A model generated the notes under the pieces. The model did not search any database, was not told the origin of the DNA, and saw only the letters and a program-made list of their open reading frames with translations. Shown here piece by piece: positions 46,000-55,469 of a stretch of DNA of 64,000 nt. The position numbers and the translations under genes are program-made. This stretch comes from Leeuwenhoekiella palythoae (GTDB lineage: Bacteria > Bacteroidota > Bacteroidia > Flavobacteriales > Flavobacteriaceae): assembly GCF_900130045.1 (NCBI RefSeq), contig NZ_FQXT01000004.1, positions 513,276-577,275 of the forward strand, given 5' to 3'. Positions within the stretch are counted from its first letter, which is position 1. Each line of letters begins with the position of its first letter.

Positions 46000-46965
46000 T
46001 TATAAGCCCGGAAGCAAAACGGTATCAATAGCGTGGACCACTCCGTTAGAAGCTTGTACATCAGTTACTACGATAGTGCTCACTCTTCCGTTAGCATCTG
46101 TAAGCGTAGCATTAGAAGCATCTACTTCAATAGCACCGCCTAAAGTAGTTACTGTTCCCGTGGTAAGATCTTCAGCTCTTACATTAGCTCCATTCACCAC
46201 GTGTAATGAAAGCGCTGCGGCAAGTACGCTTGTATCTAGATCACCAAAGCCTGAAATTTCAAGCTCTGCTAATAGATCAGCAAAAGCATCATTAGTTGGA
46301 GCGAAAACGGTGAAGGTTCCGGCAGAAGTCAGCGTATTTACAAAAGAGAAAGACGCATCTGCAGTAAGTGCTGTTTCTAATTGTGTAAAAGTAGGATCAG
46401 CCACTGCAAAAGTTGCAACGGTAGGCAATGTGATCACGGCGTCTACAGTATGCACAATTCCATTAGAGAATTCAAAGTCTGTTGCGGTTACATTAGCACC
46501 ACCCTCAAGTTCAGAACCTCCATTAATAGTAACTACATCGCTATCTACATTGATGTACATACTTAGATTTGCATCTGTATCTGCATAGGTAGCCAAGTTA
46601 TTTACATACCCGGTCGCCAAACTGCTAGCACGTGCTTCTACTGCTAAAACGTGATTCAATAAGATTTGCGTTAAATCTTCTACCGGAACATCTGCAACGG
46701 CAGTTCCGTCCAGATACGCCTCAAATGCAGCGTTATTGGGAGCAAACACCGTGTAAGTACCTTCTGCATCAAGCGTAGCAGTAAGTCCGGTGCGGTCTAG
46801 TGCTTCTGCTAAAGATGAATAATCTTCTTCACTTGCTACAAAATCTGCAATAGTTTCAGATTCTTCAGTGATCATCCCGGCATCATCGTCATCGCTACAC
46901 GATGTAAACCCCGCTAGTAGTGCGGTAAACAGGATTAAATGGATTTTTGTTGTTAACTTTTTCAT
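46000..46965 (-). CDS. Two-domain fasciclin (FAS1) lipoprotein
   Basis: 321 residues from the start codon at 46963-46965; the frame is open to 47046, but the chosen Met begins a clean lipoprotein signal (MKKLTTKIHLILFTALLAGF, TSC). A short Asp-rich linker follows, then two FAS1 domains (about 40-180 and 185-321). Each has the H1 block TVFAPNNAAFEAYL or TVFAPTNDAFADLL and an H2-type end (NGIVHTVDAVI, NGVVHAIDTVL). FAS1 proteins mediate surface adhesion. The anchoring face of the membrane is not determined by sequence alone. Confidence 0.93.
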   Translation of the reverse strand: MKKLTTKIHLILFTALLAGFTSCSDDDDAGMITEESETIADFVASEEDYSSLAEALDRTGLTATLDAEGTYTVFAPNNAAFEAYLDGTAVADVPVEDLTQILLNHVLAVEARASSLATGYVNNLATYADTDANLSMYINVDSDVVTINGGSELEGGANVTATDFEFSNGIVHTVDAVITLPTVATFAVADPTFTQLETALTADASFSFVNTLTSAGTFTVFAPTNDAFADLLAELEISGFGDLDTSVLAAALSLHVVNGANVRAEDLTTGTVTTLGGAIEVDASNATLTDANGRVSTIVVTDVQASNGVVHAIDTVLLPGL

Positions 46966-47109
46966 AGGATTTGATTTTTGATTTTGGTAAAAATAGAAGT
47001 TGTTCGCATTCAGAATGTTTAACAGATAGTTAAAAAGATTAAACAAAAACTTATATTTTTATACATGAGCTTCGATGTGGCCAAGCAGAAAAACTCTTTT
47101 AAACTTTCG

Positions 47110-47117
47110 TAATTTTG
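47110..47117 (+). promoter_or_regulatory. Candidate mnmA -7 box TAATTTTG
   Basis: Fits TAnnTTTG, 37 bases before the mnmA ATG and in the divergent gap with the fasciclin gene. Confidence 0.5.
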
Positions 47118-47154
47118 TACCATAGAATTCGACTTAGCATTCAAATTAAACAGT

Positions 47155-48354
47155 ATGAAAACCGTAGTTGTAGGTCTTAGTGGTGGAGTGGATAGTAGTG
47201 TTTCTGCCTATTTGCTCAAGGAAGCCGGATATAATGTTATTGGCCTTTTTATGAAGAATTGGCATGATGATTCGGTGACTATTTCAGATGAATGTCCGTG
47301 GCTTGATGACAGCAACGATGCAATGTTAGTCGCCGAAAAACTAGGTATTCCTTTTCAAACGGTGGATTTAAGTGAGCAATATAAAGAGCGTATTGTAGAC
47401 TACATGTTTCGGGAATATGAGATGGGCCGCACCCCTAATCCTGATGTGCTTTGCAATCGGGAGATCAAGTTTGATGTCTTTATGAAGATCGCCCTAGAAT
47501 TGGGCGCAGACTTTGTTGCTACAGGGCATTATTGTCAGCGAGGCGAAACAGAGATTGATGGCAAATCGGTTTGTCAATTGCTTGCCGGGGCTGATGCTAA
47601 CAAAGATCAGTCCTATTTCTTATGCCAGTTATCTCAAGAGCAGTTGTCTAAAACTTTATTTCCTATTGGGCATTTGCAAAAAAGCGAAGTGCGTAAGATA
47701 GCAAAGGAACAGGATTTGGTCACTGCAGAGAAGAAAGACTCTCAAGGCTTATGTTTTATAGGAAAAGTGCGTTTGCCAGATTTCCTTCAGCAGCAATTGA
47801 AGCCTAAAGAAGGGGTGATCGTTGAAATTTCAGCAGCTCGCGCCCAGGAAAAAATTGAAGATTTACACGAAAGTAGTGCTGCAGATGTGGCTGTAGAAGA
47901 TGTTACTGTTTTAGCTAAAAAGCCAAAATACAGCTTAACCGATGGAAAAATCGTTGGAAAGCATCAAGGCGCACATTACTTTACAAAAGGACAGCGTAAG
48001 GGGCTCGCAGTAGGCGGGACTCCTGAGCCACTTTTTGTTATTGATACTGATGTTGAGGAAAATATCATTTACACCGGGCAAGGTAAAGAGCATCCGGGAT
48101 TATTGCGCAAGGCACTTTTTGTACAGGAAAGTGAAGTGCATTATATTAGAGAAGACCTCAAGCTAGCAGAAGGTGAAGTTAGAGCAACAAAAGCACGTAT
48201 ACGTTACCGCCAGCCGCTAGAAAATGCGTGGTTGCACAAAGTGGAAAACGGTCTGTTTGTTTCGTTTGAAAATCCGCAAGCTGCGATTAGCGAAGGGCAA
48301 TTTGTTGCTTGGTACGATGGCGCAGAATGTTTAGGCAGCGGTGTAATCTCATAA
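47155..48354 (+). CDS. mnmA: tRNA-specific 2-thiouridylase MnmA
   Basis: Thiolates U34 in the anticodon of tRNA Lys/Glu/Gln. 399 residues. The PP-loop [12 protein letters not shown] is at 7-18, the catalytic cysteines are Cys100 (VLCNRE) and Cys200 (GLCFIG), and DQSYFLCQL sits at 151-159. An insert of about 40 residues after [12 protein letters not shown] (about 220-265), before [16 protein letters not shown], is longer than in E. coli and seems usual for Bacteroidota. C-terminal beta-barrel present. Followed nine bases later by a flavoprotein gene. Confidence 0.96.
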   Translation: MKTVVVGLSGGVDSSVSAYLLKEAGYNVIGLFMKNWHDDSVTISDECPWLDDSNDAMLVAEKLGIPFQTVDLSEQYKERIVDYMFREYEMGRTPNPDVLCNREIKFDVFMKIALELGADFVATGHYCQRGETEIDGKSVCQLLAGADANKDQSYFLCQLSQEQLSKTLFPIGHLQKSEVRKIAKEQDLVTAEKKDSQGLCFIGKVRLPDFLQQQLKPKEGVIVEISAARAQEKIEDLHESSAADVAVEDVTVLAKKPKYSLTDGKIVGKHQGAHYFTKGQRKGLAVGGTPEPLFVIDTDVEENIIYTGQGKEHPGLLRKALFVQESEVHYIREDLKLAEGEVRATKARIRYRQPLENAWLHKVENGLFVSFENPQAAISEGQFVAWYDGAECLGSGVIS

Positions 48355-48363
48355 AGCTTTATT

Positions 48364-49296
48364 TTGAATATAATAACAGCACTTTTTGATATTGAATATC
48401 CATTAATTCAAGCCGGAATGGTCTGGAATAGTGGCTGGGAACTCGCCAGCGCTGTGAGTAATGCCGGAGGGCTGGGACTTCTTGGTGCAGGCTCTATGTA
48501 TCCTGAAGTGTTACGTGAGCATATTCAAAAATGTAAAGCGGCTACCACAAAACCTTTTGGTGTCAACGTGCCACTGCTGTATCCTGATATTGATAAATTA
48601 ATGCAAATCATTATCGAGGAAGGAGTACAAATCGTCTTCACCAGTGCCGGAAACCCTAAAACCTGGACTTCACATCTCAAAGAGCACGGTATAAAAGTTG
48701 TGCACGTAGTAAGCAGTGTAAAGTTTGCTTTGAAAGCCCAAGAAGCAGGTGTGGATGCCGTGGTTGCTGAAGGCTTTGAAGCAGGAGGCCATAATGGTCG
48801 GGAGGAGACAACGACCTTCGCGTTGATTCCCATGGTGAAAGAGGAACTTGATATCCCTTTAATTGCTGCCGGCGGTATTGCTACCGGAAAAGGAATGCTT
48901 GCTGCGATGATTTTAGGAGCAGATGGTGTGCAGATCGGCAGCAGGTTTGTAGCTACGCCCGAAGCCAGCAGTCATCAAGCATTTAAAGATCTGGTGGTGG
49001 AGGCAAAAGAAGGCGCTACCGAACTTACATTAAAAGAGCTTGCTCCAGTAAGATTACTTAAAAATAAGTTCTATACTGATGTGAAGCAGCTTTATGAAAC
49101 TACGCCTACTAAAGAGCAACTCAGTGCTTTACTAGGCCGAGGAAGAGCTAAAAAAGGAATGTTCGAGGGTGATCTTGAAGAAGGCGAACTCGAAATCGGT
49201 CAAATCGCCGGACTCATTCACGAGATCAAGCCTGCGGCGGCTGTCGTAGACGAGATCATTTCAGAATTTCAGGCTACAAAACTCCCTGAGTTGTAA
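48364..49296 (+). CDS. Nitronate monooxygenase / 2-nitropropane dioxygenase-like flavoprotein
   Basis: 310 residues, TTG start. A TIM-barrel FMN protein: YPLIQAGMVWNSGWELASAV, FGVNVPLL, DAVVAEGFEAGGHNG with the catalytic-type His and GGIATGKGMLAAMILGADGV, QIGSRF for the FMN phosphate. Either nitronate oxidation or FabK-like enoyl reduction is possible; the AGGHNG motif occurs in both. FabK has a monovalent-cation loop I cannot confirm here. It is probably co-transcribed with mnmA and ended by a strong terminator. Confidence 0.88.
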   Translation: MNIITALFDIEYPLIQAGMVWNSGWELASAVSNAGGLGLLGAGSMYPEVLREHIQKCKAATTKPFGVNVPLLYPDIDKLMQIIIEEGVQIVFTSAGNPKTWTSHLKEHGIKVVHVVSSVKFALKAQEAGVDAVVAEGFEAGGHNGREETTTFALIPMVKEELDIPLIAAGGIATGKGMLAAMILGADGVQIGSRFVATPEASSHQAFKDLVVEAKEGATELTLKELAPVRLLKNKFYTDVKQLYETTPTKEQLSALLGRGRAKKGMFEGDLEEGELEIGQIAGLIHEIKPAAAVVDEIISEFQATKLPEL

Positions 49297-49302
49297 ACAT
49301 AG

Positions 49303-49328
49303 AAAAGGGCGCTCATAGCGCCCTTTTT
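49303..49328. terminator. Strong terminator, GC-rich stem
   Basis: AAAAGGGCGCT (49303-49313), loop CAT, AGCGCCCTTTTT (49317-49328). The stem is perfect, and A- and T-runs on both sides let it also serve the convergent lipoprotein gene. Confidence 0.92.
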
Positions 49329-49347
49329 ACTTTTTAATTAATTCTTA

Positions 49348-49941
49348 TTATACCGTTTCTTGCGACCAAGTCATCGATTCAAAAATCTCTTGAATCATCG
49401 CCTTATATTCAGCATCTGAATCACCTTTAACCGCCATTGAAAAGTCGGCATAAACCGGTTGTGAATCTCCTGAAGCATTTAATTGAATCAAGTAATGATC
49501 TACCTGCGCTGAACCAATACTGTTCAATGCTCGATAAGAATACACCTCGTATTCACCCATTTTCTCAGGGGTGTTGTTTTCAATTTTCTGCTCTAAAGCT
49601 TCATCGTTGCTCATTGTCATAGAAACGATGAATCCGTCAGTCAGACCACCGTAAAAGGAGTTGTCTTCTCCGGTGTATCTAATGATCATTTGTGTACCTG
49701 ATCCTTCTACCGAAGCTCGCTCGGGATGTAAAAAGCTCAACTTCCAACCTTCCATAAGGCTCGGACTCTTATAAACTTCGTACCCTTCAGGAACTACTTC
49801 TTCAGCAGGTGGTTGCGGTTTAGTAAGTTCGGTTTCTGCAGGTTTGTTTTCAGCAAGATCTTTTTTAGTTGTTTGCGTATTACACGCCAAAATCGCTAAT
49901 GAAAAAATAGCTGTGCCTGTATATATCAATAAACGTTTCAT
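49348..49941 (-). CDS. Lipoprotein of unknown function
   Basis: 197 residues. It has a lipoprotein signal MKRLLIYTGTAIFSLAILAC with Cys20, then a Thr/Lys/Pro/Glu-rich linker to about residue 50. The folded part (about 55-197) has WKLSFLHPERASVEGSGTQM, IIRYTGEDN and a C-terminal IQEIFESMTWS, resembling small PsbP/DUF1795-like beta proteins only in general style. I cannot assign a family. It is convergent with the flavoprotein gene. The 212 bases upstream (49942-50153) are AT-rich and hold no gene. Confidence 0.8.
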   Translation of the reverse strand: MKRLLIYTGTAIFSLAILACNTQTTKKDLAENKPAETELTKPQPPAEEVVPEGYEVYKSPSLMEGWKLSFLHPERASVEGSGTQMIIRYTGEDNSFYGGLTDGFIVSMTMSNDEALEQKIENNTPEKMGEYEVYSYRALNSIGSAQVDHYLIQLNASGDSQPVYADFSMAVKGDSDAEYKAMIQEIFESMTWSQETV

Positions 49942-50153
49942 CTTTTTAGATTTTAATGTTTAGAGCTAAACTAGGGCTATATTCCACAGCCTAATGCTTA
50001 AGAAGTATTAAAAAAATTCAGGTTTTGTTAAGCTCTGTTAAGTGAAAATTCTAAAAATTCACATAATTTAAAATACTAATATGTTGATTAACAGATGAGT
50101 GTTTGATGTGCTTAATAAAAGCGGTTATGAATGTTAAATGTGCAAAAAGAAGA

Positions 50154-51008
50154 CTACGCGCGTTCTGGTAAAATCTGTTTTTTAAGCTGAAGTAGACTTT
50201 TTCCTGATTGAGTCTTTACAAATTTATGCAGGTGACTTTCATCAGTAAACCCGAAATCAAGACTGAGTTGTTTGGTACTCAAGTGACCGTGTTTTAGACG
50301 CTGTTTTAATAAGTTGAAGCGATAATCCTGAATGTACTTTTTAAGCGAAGCTCCAATATTCTTTTTAAAAAGGATGCCGATGTAATTTGGTGAATAGTGA
50401 AAATGCTGCGCGATCTGCTTTTGAGAAACACTTTTAGGATCGTAAATGTTGAGCTCAATATATTCTAGCAAGGCTTCGGTGATATCTGAGTCGGCTCTTC
50501 GTTGTTGCTTTTTATCGCAATTCGGCCCATTTCTATTCAATACCAATAATATGGCTTTAAAGTGATGATTGACCAGCTTTTTGCTTAAAAGTGCATTACG
50601 TTCATATTCGGTTACAATGAGCTTAAACAGATCGTCAACAATACTAACATCCTCCTTGTTTCTTAGCAAATTCCGTTTTCTACTCCATTTTTTACTCAAT
50701 AATTTATCAATATGTTGATTCCATACCGCCGGATTTTCGCCATCAAAGGTGTCAAAGTAAAGTTTGGTAAACTTAAAATAGACAAAGTTTGTAGTCTTTT
50801 CAATAATGAATTCGTGTTCGTCTTCGGGTCCTAGTAAATAAAGGTGCCCGGGCTCGTAAGGTACTAAACTATTGTTGAGATGGTGAATGCCGCTGCCAGA
50901 CCTGATGAAGATCACTTCATAATGATTGTGGTTATGCAACGGATGCTGCCAAACATCAGTAGTAAAGTCGTCAACGATTAATCTGTTAAACTGAGTATAA
51001 CGTTTCAT
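50154..51008 (-). CDS. AraC-family transcriptional regulator with cupin sensor
   Basis: 284 residues. The N-terminal cupin (about 15-90) has WQHPLHNHNHYEVIFIRSGS, GIHHLNN and GHLYLLGPEDEHEF. The C-terminal double helix-turn-helix (about 185-280) has KQIAQHFHYSPNYIGILFKK and LSLDFGFTDESHLHKFVKTQ, both typical. It is divergent from the DoxX-SDR-hydrolase-reductase operon at 51161 and probably controls it; the effector could be a small sugar or aldehyde but is unknown. Confidence 0.93.
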   Translation of the reverse strand: MKRYTQFNRLIVDDFTTDVWQHPLHNHNHYEVIFIRSGSGIHHLNNSLVPYEPGHLYLLGPEDEHEFIIEKTTNFVYFKFTKLYFDTFDGENPAVWNQHIDKLLSKKWSRKRNLLRNKEDVSIVDDLFKLIVTEYERNALLSKKLVNHHFKAILLVLNRNGPNCDKKQQRRADSDITEALLEYIELNIYDPKSVSQKQIAQHFHYSPNYIGILFKKNIGASLKKYIQDYRFNLLKQRLKHGHLSTKQLSLDFGFTDESHLHKFVKTQSGKSLLQLKKQILPERA

Positions 51009-51160
51009 AATGTAAAATTACAGTTTAATCATTTGTTTTTACAAGAAAGTTGAGGTCGTTCTGTTGTTATTTCGTAGAAAAGAAAAACAGCTAATGCTTA
51101 AAACTGAAGAACTGTCCCAAACAGCAGGACTTCAATATAGCCTTAACCCACCTCACAGTT

Positions 51161-51553
51161 ATGACTAAGAAGCAAGCAGCCTATACGTTGGCGCGATTGC
51201 CTATCGGGTTTAGTTTTTTAGGACACGGTTTTATACGTATCCCTAAACTCACGGCTTTTGCGCAAGGTATGACCAACTCCTTTGCCGAAACCTATTTGCC
51301 GGTTGAACTCGTTAAGCCTTTCGCCCTTATACTTCCATTTGTCGAGTTGTTATTGGGAATAGCGCTTATCATTGGTTTTAAAGCAAAGGAGACTGCTGCT
51401 GTGAGTATTGTACTAGTGTGCGTACTTATTTTTGGCAGCTCGTTTCAAGAGAATTGGTCGGCGGTTGCGATTCAACTTTTTTACGGGTTGTACCTCGCAA
51501 TCCTCTTCTTGTTTTCAGAACACAATCAAGGCGTTTTAAGCAAAAGCAACTAA
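51161..51553 (+). CDS. DoxX-family small membrane protein
   Basis: 130 residues with four hydrophobic helices. LARLPIGFSFLGHGFIRIPK and FALILPFVELLLGIALIIGF match the DoxX family, whose members associate with redox or thiol-stress complexes. First gene of a four-gene operon divergent from an AraC regulator; 15 bases separate it from the SDR gene. Confidence 0.82.
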   Translation: MTKKQAAYTLARLPIGFSFLGHGFIRIPKLTAFAQGMTNSFAETYLPVELVKPFALILPFVELLLGIALIIGFKAKETAAVSIVLVCVLIFGSSFQENWSAVAIQLFYGLYLAILFLFSEHNQGVLSKSN

Positions 51554-51568
51554 CAATAAAAAAAAGCT

Positions 51569-52363
51569 ATGGATTTACAGTTAAAAGGAAAGTCTGCATT
51601 GGTAACCGGTTCTACTGCCGGAATAGGAAAAGCTATTGCCAAAGGTCTGGCGCAAGAAGGTGCGCACGTAATTATCAATGGAAGAAAAGCCAAGGATATC
51701 GCAGAAGTTATTAAAGACTTGAAGAAAGAAACCGGAAACGAAGAAATTACTGGCATCGTTGCCGACTTCGCAAAAAAGGAGCACATAGATCATCTACTAG
51801 AGGAGATTCCTGATGTAGATATTCTCGTGAATAATGTGGGGATATTTAATCAGGTTGATTTTGAGAATATCACAGATGACGAATGGTTTGAGATGTTTGA
51901 AGTGAATGTGATGAGTGGCGTACGTCTCGCGCGTCATTATTTCCCTAAAATGTTGAAGAAAAATGAAGGCCGAATTATTTTCATCTCAAGTGAATCTGCG
52001 CTGAATATTCCAACCGAAATGGTACACTACGGCTTCAGTAAAACTGCCCAACTTGCGATCTCAAGAGGTCTAGCAAGGCTGAGTAAGGGAACTAATGTGA
52101 CCGTAAACAGTGTATTGCCGGGGCCAACAATGAGTAGAGCAAATGCCAATGATCTCGAGGAAACCGCCAAAGAACAGGATACTTCAGTAGAAAAAGTTGT
52201 TGAAGCATTTTTTGAAGAGCGCAGACCAACTTCCCTCATTCAACGATTTGCAGAGACAGAAGAGGTAGCTAATATGGTCGTTTATGTTGCGAGTCCGCTT
52301 TCAGCAGCCACAAATGGGGCAGCATTACGTGTAGATGGCGGTGTGGCAAACTATATTGTATAG
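51569..52363 (+). CDS. Short-chain dehydrogenase/reductase
   Basis: 264 residues of classical SDR. The cofactor motif TGSTAGIGK is at 13-21, NNVG is at 88-91, and the catalytic Ser (ISSESA, 139-144) comes with Tyr154 and Lys158 in HYGFSK. VLPGPTMS follows and the chain ends with the typical NGAALRVDGGVANYIV. Arg39 after the second strand (INGRKAKD) favours NADP(H). The substrate is unknown; neighbours suggest carbonyl or quinone detoxification. Followed two bases after its stop by the metallo-hydrolase gene. Confidence 0.93.
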   Translation: MDLQLKGKSALVTGSTAGIGKAIAKGLAQEGAHVIINGRKAKDIAEVIKDLKKETGNEEITGIVADFAKKEHIDHLLEEIPDVDILVNNVGIFNQVDFENITDDEWFEMFEVNVMSGVRLARHYFPKMLKKNEGRIIFISSESALNIPTEMVHYGFSKTAQLAISRGLARLSKGTNVTVNSVLPGPTMSRANANDLEETAKEQDTSVEKVVEAFFEERRPTSLIQRFAETEEVANMVVYVASPLSAATNGAALRVDGGVANYIV

Positions 52364-52365
52364 CT

Positions 52366-53196
52366 ATGAGGAATACAATCACAGTAGCTATTGCCATCCT
52401 TTTTGGAGTTTTAGTTCGTGCACAGGAAATGAAGACGATCAAGGTCGAAAACAACTTGTATATGGTGGGCGACCGTACCTATTCTTGTTTTTATGTGACT
52501 GATGATCAAGTTGTGGTTATAGATCCCTTAGATGCACGACACGCTGAAGCCACGATGAAGGCTATAAACAAGGTGACTGATTTGCCGGTTAAAACAGTGT
52601 TTTACAGTCATAATCATTGGGATCATATTAGCGGAGCTCAAATTTTTAAAGCAGAAGGTGCAACAATCATTAGTCACGAGAAAGCGGCAGAAACAATTAC
52701 GCCCAATCCGGATGTTTTGATGCCTGATCAAACCTGGACGGGAAGCGATACCATTTATTCCTTTGGAAATAAGCATATCGAGTTATTTTTCTACGGAAGA
52801 AATCACGGAGACGGAATGACCGTATTTAGATTTCCTGAGCATAACATCGTTTTTACCATTGATCTCGTTGTGCCAGATCGCGTGCTTTATGCATATCTCC
52901 CGGACGCTGACCCTAAAAACTGGGTGGCATCGCTAAAAGAGATTCAGCAGTTGGATTTTGATACTTTATTGATGTCGCACGTGCGCGCCGTAGGTACGCG
53001 CAAAGACCTCACGCTGATGCAAAATTACTTTGATGATTTGTATGCGGCAGTTGAAACAGAGCTGGATAACGGGACTAATCTGTTTAAAATTCCGAATAAG
53101 GTTGAGTTGCCAAAATACAAACATTGGAAAAATTATGAAGAATGGCTGCCTATGAACGTGTGGCGCATTCTTATGGAAAAATCAATAGGACAATAA
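52366..53196 (+). CDS. Secreted metallo-beta-lactamase-fold hydrolase
   Basis: 276 residues. A signal peptide (about 1-20, ending VRAQ) precedes an MBL fold. The metal site HNHWDH is at 82-87, plus further ligands in GRNHGDGM (about 144-151) and MSHVRAVG (about 204-211). It resembles the B3/quinoprotein-relay subgroup of MBL proteins more than true beta-lactamases. It is the only exported member of an otherwise cytoplasmic redox operon. Substrate unknown. Confidence 0.88.
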   Translation: MRNTITVAIAILFGVLVRAQEMKTIKVENNLYMVGDRTYSCFYVTDDQVVVIDPLDARHAEATMKAINKVTDLPVKTVFYSHNHWDHISGAQIFKAEGATIISHEKAAETITPNPDVLMPDQTWTGSDTIYSFGNKHIELFFYGRNHGDGMTVFRFPEHNIVFTIDLVVPDRVLYAYLPDADPKNWVASLKEIQQLDFDTLLMSHVRAVGTRKDLTLMQNYFDDLYAAVETELDNGTNLFKIPNKVELPKYKHWKNYEEWLPMNVWRILMEKSIGQ

Positions 53197-53213
53197 TTAG
53201 AAAATTAAAAGCA

Positions 53214-54161
53214 ATGAAAAAGATACAAATAGGAACCACCGATTTACATGTAGCACCTATTAATTTAGGAGGAAATGTTTTTGGCTGGACCTTAGATGAA
53301 AAACAATCATTTGAAATTCTGGATGCCTTTGTAGATCAAGGTTTCAACTTTATTGATACCGCAGATATGTACTCGTATTGGGTAGATGGAAAAGATGGCG
53401 GTCAGTCTGAAACCATATTAGGTAAATGGATGAAATCTCGCGGAAACAGAGATCAAATCATAATGGCGACTAAAGTAGGAGGAGAAACCGGAACACATCC
53501 TGTTGATACCAGCAAGAAACATATTCTGGAAGCGGTTGACAAATCCTTAAAGCGCTTACAAACAGATTATATTGATTTGTATTATACGCATTTTGATGAT
53601 GAAAAAACTCCGGTGGAAGAAACGCTTGAGGCATACGATGAAATCATAAAAGCCGGAAAGGTGCGTCATATTGCGGCTTCAAATATTTCACCAGAACGAT
53701 TAGAAGCTTCCTTTGCAGCTTCAGAAAAAAATAATCTGCCTAAGTATCAAGCCTTGCAACCGCACTATAATTTAGTAGAGCGCGAAGGCTACGAGAGCAA
53801 CTATGCACCTTTGGCCGAAAAATATAACTTTACAGTATTTCCGTATTGGTCATTAGCCGCAGGCTTTTTAACCGGTAAATACCGCTCTGAGGACGATCTG
53901 AATAAGAGCGTACGCGGAGATAGTGTAAAAAAATATCTAGATAAGAAAGGACTCGAAGTTTTAAAAGCCTTAGATCAAGTTTCTGAAAAGCATAACACAT
54001 CTCAAGCGACGGTCTCCTTGGCTTGGTTGATGGCGCAACCACATATAGGCGCTCCTATTGCCAGCGCGACGAGTGAAAAGCAATTGAAGACCATTTTTGA
54101 AGCACCAAAATTAAAATTAGATTCTGAAGATCTTGCTGTTTTAAACACAGCGAGTAAGTAA
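53214..54161 (+). CDS. Aldo/keto reductase
   Basis: 315 residues from ATG 53214; the frame is open further upstream (TTG at 53142) but that stretch overlaps the previous gene. The start MKKIQIGTTDLHVAPINLGG and NFIDTADMYSYW (catalytic Asp and Tyr), ATKVGGE (Lys) and YTHFDDEKTPVEE (His position) make the AKR tetrad. LVEREGYESNYAPLAEKYNF places it near the YajO/IolS group. It likely reduces aldehydes with NADPH. Last gene of the operon, closed by a terminator. Confidence 0.93.
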   Translation: MKKIQIGTTDLHVAPINLGGNVFGWTLDEKQSFEILDAFVDQGFNFIDTADMYSYWVDGKDGGQSETILGKWMKSRGNRDQIIMATKVGGETGTHPVDTSKKHILEAVDKSLKRLQTDYIDLYYTHFDDEKTPVEETLEAYDEIIKAGKVRHIAASNISPERLEASFAASEKNNLPKYQALQPHYNLVEREGYESNYAPLAEKYNFTVFPYWSLAAGFLTGKYRSEDDLNKSVRGDSVKKYLDKKGLEVLKALDQVSEKHNTSQATVSLAWLMAQPHIGAPIASATSEKQLKTIFEAPKLKLDSEDLAVLNTASK

Positions 54162-54186
54162 GTTTAGTTAGTTGTTTTGATTTTAA

Positions 54187-54217
54187 AAAGGGGAACTTTA
54201 CACTAAAGTTCCCCTTT
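54187..54217. terminator. Terminator after the aldo/keto reductase operon
   Basis: AAAGGGGAACTTTA (54187-54200), loop CAC, TAAAGTTCCCCTTT (54204-54217): a perfect 14-base stem, with further A and T on both sides. It may also serve the convergent lipoprotein gene at 54249. Confidence 0.9.
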
Positions 54218-54248
54218 CTATTTGGATGGCTAGTTCAAATAAATAATC

Positions 54249-55469
54249 TTAATTACCGGGCACAATTTCAAAAGAGAAAATATTGCAGAAACGTCCTGGT
54301 GTTTGTCCCCATTGTGTGGTGACCTGACCGATGGTAATGGTTGTAGCTTCTTCTATGGTATAAGGAATGCTGTAGACTTCCGGGGTGCCGGAATTAGCAG
54401 TAGTATGTATGCGTTCGTAAGCAAGAACTTCGGCAGAGGTTGTTACATCAGCCACGTCAGGTAATGTTGTTCCTTTAGCGATCACAAAATAAGCACCGCC
54501 TTCATCACTCTCACTGTGGTTACTGTCTCTTACAGAAACTTCTAACGCAAATTCGCCGGGACCGGTCATTACTGATTGGTAAACTTTTCCATTTGTGATA
54601 GCAGGAGCTCCCCAGCCAGATTCAATATTAAAAATATTGTTGTTCCACTCATCCCAACCGCCGTGACCGTTATGAATGAGCACGGGATCTGTAGTAGTCC
54701 AATCTTCAAGAATTCCCCAGCGACCGCTTATAGAGCTTGCCGCAAAAGGTACAGCAGCATTTACGAGTTTAGGAAACTCAATAGGCATATAGCTCGCATT
54801 GTCTGTATAAAACGTATCGACAGCCACAGGAGAGGGCACAAATACGCTGCGATAGCTGTACGACGTACCCGCTTTGAAGTCTGTGATTTTAAGATCGTTT
54901 TTACTTACCGGAATAAAAAGCTCTTCTTGGGAACCTTCGGTAGTTTCATAATTGAGTTGTGTACCGATGACACCGGTACTTAAATCCATCTCACCAAATT
55001 CGATAGTTAACGAACTTTCTTCAAGAACATTGGCGTTAACAGGACGATTAAATAAAAGGTTGCTGTAATTATCGCCGTAAACTTCTGAGCCTCCTTTTAA
55101 GAGGATTGAGCCATCTCCGGCGGCGGTTACTGTTTGCACCTCAAATGCATAAAATTTTTCATCTAGGTTTTCGATATACGTTGAAATTTGCTGCGCTTCA
55201 GAAGAAGAGGAGACCGCAATGGTCTTGGAATCTGATTGCTCATTCCAGTAAATTCTAATTTCAGCAATATTGGCATTGGCAGGAACTGTTCCTTCTACAA
55301 AAACTCGGTTTTTTCCTGGTTTGACCGAAAAGGATTGCAGCTGAGCAACCGTAGCTTCTTCTGGTTCTACCGGTAAGGTATCGTCTGAATCACAAGATAC
55401 CATAAAGGTGCTTCCAAGTGCCAGAAAACTCAAAATGAAAAAAGGATGTAAGCGTAATTTTAATTTCAT
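54249..55469 (-). CDS. DUF4998/DUF5013-type surface lipoprotein
   Basis: 406 residues. The signal ends FMVSC (Cys about 26), giving a lipoprotein; an Asp/Glu-rich stretch after Cys is compatible with export to the cell surface. A DUF4998-like domain (about 40-225, GKNRVFVEGTVPANANIAEI, RIYWNEQSDSKTI) is followed by a DUF5013-like galactose-binding-fold domain (about 240-406, FAASSISGRWGILEDWTTTD). These are usually found with SusC/SusD glycan-uptake genes, but none are near here. It may bind a polysaccharide. Names are from recalled family style. Confidence 0.72.
   Translation of the reverse strand: MKLKLRLHPFFILSFLALGSTFMVSCDSDDTLPVEPEEATVAQLQSFSVKPGKNRVFVEGTVPANANIAEIRIYWNEQSDSKTIAVSSSSEAQQISTYIENLDEKFYAFEVQTVTAAGDGSILLKGGSEVYGDNYSNLLFNRPVNANVLEESSLTIEFGEMDLSTGVIGTQLNYETTEGSQEELFIPVSKNDLKITDFKAGTSYSYRSVFVPSPVAVDTFYTDNASYMPIEFPKLVNAAVPFAASSISGRWGILEDWTTTDPVLIHNGHGGWDEWNNNIFNIESGWGAPAITNGKVYQSVMTGPGEFALEVSVRDSNHSESDEGGAYFVIAKGTTLPDVADVTTSAEVLAYERIHTTANSGTPEVYSIPYTIEEATTITIGQVTTQWGQTPGRFCNIFSFEIVPGN

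Noticed and set aside
45995-46588. Long open frame opposite the fasciclin gene (197 codons, Ser/Thr/Val-rich)
   Set aside because: It is fully antisense to two recognisable FAS1 domains, has biased composition and no domain or start context.
51009-51160. Operator palindrome in the AraC-DoxX divergent gap
   Set aside because: Only short imperfect matches are visible; nothing stands out from AT-rich background.
52366-53196. Antibiotic-resistance beta-lactamase
   Set aside because: The HNHWDH site shows the MBL fold only; other motifs and operon context do not support a true beta-lactamase.
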